DNA from: Acidobacteriota bacterium
Lineage (GTDB): Bacteria; Acidobacteriota; Terriglobia; Terriglobales; Acidobacteriaceae
Assembly (NCBI GenBank): GCA_021851465.1
Contig: JAJZDL010000061.1
Coordinates: 1 to 12,756, forward strand
Length of the DNA: 12,756 nt
Direction: 5' to 3'
The notes beneath the pieces were generated by a model, which had not been told where the DNA came from, ran no database searches, and was given only the letters and a program-made list of their open reading frames with translations. This document shows positions 7,581 through 12,756 of this stretch, piece after piece. Positions within the stretch are counted from its first letter, which is position 1. Each line of letters opens with the position of its first letter. Made by a program: the position numbers and the translations under genes.

Positions 7581-7587
7581 CGCGACA

Positions 7588-7593
7588 ATGATA
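7588..7593 (-). promoter_or_regulatory. Candidate -10 box of the kinase gene
   Basis: On the minus strand TATCAT lies 7 bases before the kinase ATG, matching 5 of 6 consensus positions of TATAAT. No convincing -35 box or ribosome site is present. If used, the message would be leaderless or nearly so. Confidence 0.3.
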
Positions 7594-7649
7594 AGCCACG
7601 CCTGTGCTTCGCGCTTTCTGGCCCGCGCTGCGGTGTCCGCGGAATGGAA

Positions 7650-7667
7650 CTGAGTAGCTATACTCAG
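7650..7667. promoter_or_regulatory. Perfect inverted repeat abutting the fusion-gene start, with a -10-like box inside
   Basis: CTGAGTA (7650-7656) and TACTCAG (7661-7667) form a perfect 7-base inverted repeat around GCTA, ending 3 bases before ATG 7671. Within it, TATACT (7659-7664) matches the -10 consensus at 5 of 6 positions and would start transcription near 7671. A regulator bound here would cover both the promoter and the translation start of the fusion gene, and lies in the divergent gap shared with the kinase. As RNA, it could instead form a small hairpin at the start codon. No ribosome site is visible. An operator role is inference. Confidence 0.45.
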
Positions 7668-7670
7668 GCA

Positions 7671-10600
7671 ATGCCTCTCCGCCTGCACGATCTCGATCTC
7701 TGCGTGGTTGGCCTGTACCTGGTGGCGATCACGCTCTTCGGGCTGCGTTTTGCGCGCCCTGGAACTGCAAAAGACCGCTCGCTGCGCGGATATTTTCTGG
7801 CCGATCGCACAGTCCCCTGGTGGGCGATTGCGCTCTCCATCGTCTCCGCGGAGACCTCCACGCTGACTATCATCGGAACGCCCGGCCTCGTCTTCGCGGG
7901 CGACTTCGGTTTTTTGCAGATCGTCCTCGGATACATGCTCGGACGCGTGGTCGTCGCCGCGCTCTTCCTGCCAAAGTACTTCCAGGGAGAGATGCTGACC
8001 GCGTACCAACTGATCGACCGCCGCTTCGGGCCCACGCTGCATAAAGTGACTGCGGGCCTCTTTCTGCTGACGCGCGCGGCGGCCGAGGGCGTGCGTGTCT
8101 TTGCTGTCTCCATCGTCGTCTCCATCGCCATCGGCACTGGAGACGTGCTCTCCATCGCCCTTATCTCCGCGCTTACGCTGCTCTATACCTTCGAGGGCGG
8201 AATGGCCGCGGTCATCTGGACAGACGTGGCGCAGATGGCAATCTATATTGCAGGAACGCTGGTCGCCATCTGGTCGCTGGGCGCGCATGTTCCCGGCGGA
8301 TGGGCGCAGATTCATGCCGTGGGCGCGGCGGCGGGCAAGTTCCATATGCTCAACTTCGCCATGAACCTGACGACGACGTACACCTTCTGGGCCGGTGTCC
8401 TCGGCGGCACCTTCCTCACCATGGCCTCGCACGGCACCGACCAACTGATGGTGCAGCGAATGCTCGCCGCAAAAAACCTCGGCGAGTCGCGTCTCGCGCT
8501 GTTCTCCAGCGGGGCCGTCATCTTCATCCAGTTCGCGCTTTTCCTGCTCATCGGCGTTGGCCTCTTTGTCTTTTATGGACTGCATCCGGCGGCGTTGGTT
8601 GCGCTGCATGGCGGGGACACCAATCGCATCTTTCCGGCCTTCATCGTGCAGCAGATGCCGGTCGGCGTGGCGGGCCTGCTCGTCGCCGCAATTCTCGCCG
8701 CCGCCATGTCCAACCTCAGCGCCGCGCTCAACTCGCTCTCCTCCACCTCGGTGGTGGACTTCTACATGGGCTGGCGTCCGCGCGCCGATGAGCGAGAGCG
8801 GATGGCGGTCTCCCGCGCCAGCACCGTCTTGTGGGCGCTGGTCCTCTTCGCCGTCGCCGTCTACGCCGTGCGCGCGGGTGGCAAAGGCAACGTCGTCGAG
8901 ATCGGCCTTTCGATCGCTTCTGTGGCGTATGGCTGTTTGCTCGGAGTCTTCCTGCTCGGCACGCTAACGCGGTACGCTACTCAGGGAGGCGCAATTGTAG
9001 GCATGATGACCGGCTTTGCGCTGAATGTGGCCCTCTGGATGCAACCCGCAACGGTACACCTCGCACGAGTGGCGCTGCCCAAGGTTGCGTGGACGTGGTA
9101 CGTTCTGATCGGCGCAATCGTGACGTTCGTCGTCGGCTCGCTGGCCTCTGCGATCTTCCGCATGCGCACTCGCAAAGGAGTGGTCGCAGTTGCTCTATTT
9201 CTCGCCGTCCTCAGCGCGCAGCGCGCACACGCGCAGATCGCCCCAACGCAATCCGCACCGGACGCTCCCGATTTCTCTGCGGTCTCCACTGCAATCGACA
9301 CCGCCATCGCGCAGCATAAGCTGCCCGGCGCAGTCGTCGTCATCGGCCATAACGGTACAGTCGTCTTCCAGAAGGCATACGGTGTGCGCAAGCTGGCAGG
9401 CGAACCGGGCCTGGACGGCAGGCCCTCGCCCGCCGAGTCGATGACCGTCGACACCGTCTTCGACATGGCCTCGCTCACCAAGGTGCTTGTCACCAGCGTC
9501 GCCGTCTTGCAGCTCTACGAGGCACGCAACCTCAACCTCGACGACCCCGTCGCCAAGTACCTTCCCGAGTTCGCCGCCAACGGAAAGCAGGCCGTCACCA
9601 TCCGCGATCTCCTCACCCACTACTCGGGCCTGCCGCCCGATGTGGACTTGAAAGATGCGTGGGGCCTCGCCGCTCCCGACAAGGACGAGGGCATCCGCCG
9701 CGCCATGCAGTCTCCTCTCACCACAACTCCCGGCACCCGCTTCGAGTACTCGGACATCAACTACATCGTCCTCGGCGCGCTCGTTGAAAAACTCAGCGGC
9801 GAGCCGCTCAATATATATGCACAAACGCATATATTTGCGCCGCTGAAGATGGTTCACACGCGGTATCTCCCCTTTGCCACTGCGTGTGGCGCAGACAAAC
9901 TCGGCGCAGCCATCGTCGGTGGCCATGAAACTCGCTCGTGCCCTCCGGGAGCGTGGTCCGCCTGGGGCTATCGCAACGACATCGCTCCCACGGCGCACGA
10001 CGACCAGGGCACCGCCGCCACCAATCCCGACTTCGACCGGCTCCTGCGCGGCACGGTACACGATCCGACAGTGCGGCGCATGGGCGGCGTAGCGGGCGAG
10101 GCGGGCGTCTTCTCCACCGCCGGCGACATGGCGCTCTTCGCGCAGGCGCTGCTGGATCGCCTCGCCGGCCGCCCCAGCGACTTTCCGCTCAAGCGCGAGA
10201 CGCTGCAATGGATGACCGCGTCGCAGCAACCAGCGACCGCGCTCGCCAACGCAACCATCTTCACCCAGGATGGCCAACTCACAAGCGGCATTGCCCAGCG
10301 CGGCCTCGGCTGGGACATCGACTCCGCCTTCTCGCGCCCGCGCGGTACGGTCTTCCCCACCGTCGGCGCTGGGGCCCCTGCCAGCTTCGGCCACACCGGC
10401 TTCACCGGTACAAGCCTCTGGCTCGACCCCGCCAGCGACTCCTACGTCGTCCTTCTTGCCAACGCAATCCATCCCCGTGGCAATCCTCCAATCTCCACCC
10501 TGCGCGGCGAGGTCGCCACAGCAGCGGCGCGCGCGCTGGGCATCGCACCGCCGCAGCCGATCGGCACGCTCCAGAACCCCTGCGCCGGCTGTCCCGTCCG

Positions 10601-12014
10601 CGGCCCATCCGCGCCGCCGCCGGCTGTTGCCCGTTCCTCCGATCCATTCGCCGCTCCAATGCATGACGAGAACGGAGGGCCACCTGCACCGCGCGTGATG
10701 ACCGGTATCGACGTGCTCGAAGCCACCGACTTCGCTGTTCTTAAGGAAGCCGCCGCGCGCAATGGGGGCCATCTCCGCATCGGCCTGCTCACCAATCCGA
10801 CCGGCCTCGACGCGCAGGGCCGCCGCACCATCGACGTGTTGCGCGGCATCGGCGGCGGCGTCGAGCTGGCGATGCTCTTCTCGCCGGAGCACGGCCTCTT
10901 CGGCGTCAAGGACTCCACCGAGATCGGCCCCGAGATTGATTCCACGTCCGGCCTCAAGGTCGTCAGCCTCTACGGCCCAAAGGACGCGGACCGGCGCCCC
11001 AAAGCGGACGATCTGTGGCAATTGGATGCCGTCGTCATCGACTTGCAGGACGCTGGTGTCCGTTTTTATACCTATGAGACGGTGGTGGGATATTTTCTGG
11101 AGGCGACAATCTGCCAGCGCATGTTGAGCAACTTCAAGGTGATCGTGCTGGACCGGCCAGACCCAATCGATGGGCGCGCGGTGCAGGGTGCAGTCTCGGA
11201 CTCCGAACCCGGCTCCTATATCAACTACATGCCGTTGCCGCTGCGCCACGGCATGACGCTCGGCGAGCTGGCGCGGTACATGGAGGGCGTGCGGTCGTTG
11301 CCTTGCAGCTTGGACGGCGGCCCGCCGTTTCGCTGGAACGACGAATCGGATGAAGAGGCCGGCCCCGGCTCCGCTCCTCGCGCGGACACTTCGCGCCACG
11401 GACTGATCGTCGTGCCGATGCGAAACTGGAACCGCGACGAGTTCTTCGATCAGTCCGGCCAGCGCTGGGTCAATCCCTCGCCCAACCTGCGCAGCGTCGC
11501 GGAAGAGGTTCTCTATCCGGCGTTGGGTGTGCTGGATCAGACCAACGTCTCGGTCGGCCGCGGAACCGCAACGCCCTTTGAAATCTTCGGCGCAGGCTCA
11601 ACCGCCGCCACAAAAGATTCTTCCGCAATCCCCGCCTGGCTCGATGGCAATGCAGTCGCTGCGTACCTCACGGCGCGCAGGATTCCCGGGGTGCAGTTTG
11701 CCGCGGCGCGGTTTGCAGTCGCCGACGACGCGAACCATTATCCCTACCACGGCCAGACCGTCGAGGGTGTGCGCCTCACCGTCACAGACCGCGCACTGCT
11801 CGACTCGCCCGAGCTTGGAATCGAGGTCCTCTCTGCGCTGCACCATCTCTACCCAACCCAGTTCAAGCTGGCAAAGGCCGCTCCGTTGATCGCGAACTCC
11901 GAGACGATGGCTGCCCTCGCCCGTGGCGACGATCCGCGTGCGATCGCCGCAAGTTGGTCCTCCGCGCTCACCGAGTTTCGCGTGCGACGCGCCAAGTACC
12001 TCCTCTATCCCTAG
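7671..12014 (+). CDS. Three-part fusion: sodium:solute symporter, beta-lactamase-like serine hydrolase, NamZ-type exo-N-acetylmuramidase
   Basis: One open frame of 1447 residues with no stop or frameshift. Residues 1-497 are a sodium:solute symporter with about 13 spans, including the family's G-G-M-A-A-V-I-W-T-D-V-A-Q-M segment and the sodium-site region M346-S-N-L-S350 leading to L-N-S-L-S-S. Residues 498-521 look like a signal peptide. Residues 535 to about 960 are a PF00144 serine hydrolase with S601-L-T-K604, Y693-S-D695 and H908-T-G910. A Pro-rich linker with C971-A-G-C974 follows. Residues 1010-1447 are DUF1343/NamZ (GH171), with F-S-P-E1073-H-G, D1124-L-Q-D-A-G-V-R-F-Y-T-Y and D1161-R-P-D-P. 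NamZ removes MurNAc from the non-reducing end of peptidoglycan fragments. The hydrolase may cleave peptide or ester bonds on them, and the symporter may import the sugar. ATG 7644 is an alternative start. ATG 9162 could restart translation but lacks a ribosome site. Confidence 0.85.
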   Translation: MPLRLHDLDLCVVGLYLVAITLFGLRFARPGTAKDRSLRGYFLADRTVPWWAIALSIVSAETSTLTIIGTPGLVFAGDFGFLQIVLGYMLGRVVVAALFLPKYFQGEMLTAYQLIDRRFGPTLHKVTAGLFLLTRAAAEGVRVFAVSIVVSIAIGTGDVLSIALISALTLLYTFEGGMAAVIWTDVAQMAIYIAGTLVAIWSLGAHVPGGWAQIHAVGAAAGKFHMLNFAMNLTTTYTFWAGVLGGTFLTMASHGTDQLMVQRMLAAKNLGESRLALFSSGAVIFIQFALFLLIGVGLFVFYGLHPAALVALHGGDTNRIFPAFIVQQMPVGVAGLLVAAILAAAMSNLSAALNSLSSTSVVDFYMGWRPRADERERMAVSRASTVLWALVLFAVAVYAVRAGGKGNVVEIGLSIASVAYGCLLGVFLLGTLTRYATQGGAIVGMMTGFALNVALWMQPATVHLARVALPKVAWTWYVLIGAIVTFVVGSLASAIFRMRTRKGVVAVALFLAVLSAQRAHAQIAPTQSAPDAPDFSAVSTAIDTAIAQHKLPGAVVVIGHNGTVVFQKAYGVRKLAGEPGLDGRPSPAESMTVDTVFDMASLTKVLVTSVAVLQLYEARNLNLDDPVAKYLPEFAANGKQAVTIRDLLTHYSGLPPDVDLKDAWGLAAPDKDEGIRRAMQSPLTTTPGTRFEYSDINYIVLGALVEKLSGEPLNIYAQTHIFAPLKMVHTRYLPFATACGADKLGAAIVGGHETRSCPPGAWSAWGYRNDIAPTAHDDQGTAATNPDFDRLLRGTVHDPTVRRMGGVAGEAGVFSTAGDMALFAQALLDRLAGRPSDFPLKRETLQWMTASQQPATALANATIFTQDGQLTSGIAQRGLGWDIDSAFSRPRGTVFPTVGAGAPASFGHTGFTGTSLWLDPASDSYVVLLANAIHPRGNPPISTLRGEVATAAARALGIAPPQPIGTLQNPCAGCPVRGPSAPPPAVARSSDPFAAPMHDENGGPPAPRVMTGIDVLEATDFAVLKEAAARNGGHLRIGLLTNPTGLDAQGRRTIDVLRGIGGGVELAMLFSPEHGLFGVKDSTEIGPEIDSTSGLKVVSLYGPKDADRRPKADDLWQLDAVVIDLQDAGVRFYTYETVVGYFLEATICQRMLSNFKVIVLDRPDPIDGRAVQGAVSDSEPGSYINYMPLPLRHGMTLGELARYMEGVRSLPCSLDGGPPFRWNDESDEEAGPGSAPRADTSRHGLIVVPMRNWNRDEFFDQSGQRWVNPSPNLRSVAEEVLYPALGVLDQTNVSVGRGTATPFEIFGAGSTAATKDSSAIPAWLDGNAVAAYLTARRIPGVQFAAARFAVADDANHYPYHGQTVEGVRLTVTDRALLDSPELGIEVLSALHHLYPTQFKLAKAAPLIANSETMAALARGDDPRAIAASWSSALTEFRVRRAKYLLYP
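9162..9233 (+). other. Signal-peptide-like segment inside the fusion, joining symporter and hydrolase
   Basis: Codons for residues 498-521 read M-R-T-R-K-G, then a hydrophobic run V-V-A-V-A-L-F-L-A-V-L, ending in A-H-A before Q522. This has the charged n-region, h-region and A-x-A cleavage site of a Sec signal peptide. It directly follows the last symporter span (about residues 472-496), whose end is positively charged and therefore cytoplasmic. It would thus cross the membrane outward and place the hydrolase in the periplasm. Confidence 0.7.
9813..9834. repeat. AT-rich inverted repeat inside the hydrolase coding region
   Basis: ATATATGC (9813-9820) and GCATATAT (9827-9834) form a perfect 8-base inverted repeat with loop ACAAAC, within very GC-rich coding sequence. 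The codons used include two ATA isoleucines and TAT, CAT and TTT, whereas the surrounding gene almost always ends codons in C or G. The encoded residues (N-I-Y-A-Q-T-H-I-F-A-P) are normal for the family, so the odd feature is at DNA or RNA level. Confidence 0.55.
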
Positions 12015-12103
12015 CGTGGCGCACACCGACTGCCGGAGCTTTCCCCGCCGCGAACTTCGCACCCTGTTCAACCGGGAATTGTGTTTTCGTATCGTTCCAT
12101 GCC
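12015..12103. other. Gap between convergent genes, no clear terminator
   Basis: This 89-base stretch separates the ends of the fusion gene and the small exported protein gene. I see no GC-rich stem followed by a T-run on either strand, and no other recognisable element. Confidence 0.4.
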
Positions 12104-12703
12104 TTAATCCGGAGGGCCACCTCCGCCCGGCCCACCGCCACCCGGAGGCCCTCCATCCGGTGGAGGCCCATCCGGAGGTCCATCGTCGTTCGCGCTCGCG
12201 TTATCTCCCGACTGCTTCGCCCGCTTCAGTTCGTCCTTCGAGTACTTGCTCAACTGCGCGTCGGTCAGCAGCTTTCTCACCTTCAGAACCGTCTCCTGAT
12301 GCACCTTCCGCACCGCTTCCGCCCACTCCGCATCGGTTAGCGATTCATCCTCGCCCAGCGCATGCACCTGTCTCTGTTGCTCCAGCAGCAGCGGCCCGAT
12401 CTTCGCCTTCTGCTCCGCCGTCAGGCTGTAGCGCTTCGCCATGCGCGGCAGCTCCTTCGCGGCGTCGTACTCTTTATTCGCTACCGTCAGCGATTCCGTC
12501 TTGGCCGTCTCCGTAGTCGCCGTCGTAGCGGAAGCAGTCTGCACACTCACCGCTGCATCGGCAGCCATCAATTGTTGGGCGTTCGTCTTCAAACCGCCCA
12601 TCGCATTCGATCCAGCACTCTGCGCCGTTTCCGAAGCGCCCATCATTGGCACTGCAATCAATCCAACTCCAAGCAGCAATCCCGCAATCCGTAGTCCATT
12701 CAT
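12104..12703 (-). CDS. Small exported protein with helical core and Gly/Pro-rich C-terminal tail, function unknown
   Basis: A 199-residue protein from ATG 12703 to TAA at 12104-12106. The first 23 or so residues (M-N-G-L-R-I-A-G-L-L-L-G-V-G-L-I-A-V-P-M-M-G-A) form a signal peptide. Residues of about 25-75 are low-complexity and rich in Ala, Thr and Ser. A charged, helix-rich core of about residues 78-165 includes Y-S-L-T-A-E-Q-K-A-K-I-G-P-L-L-L-E-Q and L-L-T-D-A-Q-L-S-K-Y. These are reminiscent of Spy/CpxP-like periplasmic proteins with LTxxQ motifs, though the match is loose. The last 27 residues are almost only Gly, Pro and Asp. No ribosome site precedes the start, and only 53 bases of its upstream region are in the window. 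It is convergent with the fusion gene, so probably unrelated. I do not recognise a defined family. Confidence 0.65.
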   Translation of the reverse strand: MNGLRIAGLLLGVGLIAVPMMGASETAQSAGSNAMGGLKTNAQQLMAADAAVSVQTASATTATTETAKTESLTVANKEYDAAKELPRMAKRYSLTAEQKAKIGPLLLEQQRQVHALGEDESLTDAEWAEAVRKVHQETVLKVRKLLTDAQLSKYSKDELKRAKQSGDNASANDDGPPDGPPPDGGPPGGGGPGGGGPPD

Positions 12704-12756
12704 ATTTCATTGGACGCGCACTTCTGCCTTGGAGATTACATTCCAGCTCTCGATTC

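Noticed and set aside
7011..7670. In-frame extension of the fusion gene by 220 codons upstream
   Set aside because: This part is antisense to the kinase and shows no symporter homology; the first membrane span begins just after ATG 7671.
7581..8609. Upstream extension of the kinase frame to 687 residues
   Set aside because: The extension is antisense to the symporter and charged low-complexity; the kinase fold begins exactly at ATG 7580.
9190..9444. Separate small gene starting TTG after AAAGGAG at 9174-9180
   Set aside because: It is in a different frame from the hydrolase, its product is Ser/Arg/Pro-rich noise, and the overlying frame has strong domain evidence.
9471..10400. Antibiotic-resistance beta-lactamase
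   Set aside because: The S-x-x-K, Y-x-D and H-T-G pattern and linkage to NamZ fit the esterase/amidase branch of PF00144 rather than a true class C beta-lactamase.
9195..11399. A 734-codon open frame on the minus strand
   Set aside because: It lies antisense to the hydrolase and NamZ domains, has no family resemblance and is explained by high GC at third codon positions of the real gene.
1..12756. tRNA, rRNA, CRISPR array, transposase or phage genes
   Set aside because: No cloverleaf-like segment, regularly spaced repeats, or transposase or integrase motif was seen on either strand.

Overview
The window looks like chromosomal DNA from a soil-type Acidobacteriota, probably class Terriglobia. 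This is inferred from the GC-rich coding style, the Tat-exported enzymes, a PKD/CBM9-like secreted protein, a NamZ (DUF1343) muramidase region and an intergenic repeat of a kind I associate with that group. No taxonomic marker gene is present.

Left block (1-5451, all + strand). It opens with the last 38 codons of a likely PQQ-dependent dehydrogenase. Then come a Tat-exported enolase-superfamily (mandelate racemase-like) enzyme, a secreted CBM9-like/PKD protein, an MFS transporter of the sugar-acid (ACS) type and a Tat-exported amidohydrolase-2 enzyme. Gaps are 68-143 bases, so this may be one operon. A reasonable reading is oxidation, lactone opening and dehydration of an aldonic or uronic acid in the periplasm, with import by the MFS carrier. 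The substrate cannot be read from the sequence. The gap at 1613-1755 holds a dispersed-type repeat with a nested hairpin.

Middle block (5546-7580, - strand). A BadF-type sugar kinase is followed by an orphan beta-class DNA methyltransferase of visibly lower GC.

Right block (7671-12014, + strand, divergent from the kinase across 90 bases). A single uninterrupted reading frame of 1447 codons encodes three normally separate proteins in order: a sodium:solute symporter, a serine beta-lactamase-like hydrolase and a NamZ/GH171-type exo-N-acetylmuramidase. At the symporter-hydrolase junction is a segment that reads as a secretory signal peptide, with positive charges, a hydrophobic core and an A-H-A/Q site. 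It could act as one more membrane span, placing both enzymes in the periplasm and perhaps releasing them by cleavage. With the divergent MurK-like kinase, this looks like a condensed peptidoglycan-sugar (MurNAc/GlcNAc) salvage system: trim, release sugar, import, phosphorylate. No etherase (MurQ) is present in the window.

The window ends with a convergent gene for a small exported protein with a Gly/Pro-rich tail. I saw no RNA genes, CRISPR array, insertion sequence or origin. No gap between genes exceeds about 145 bases.
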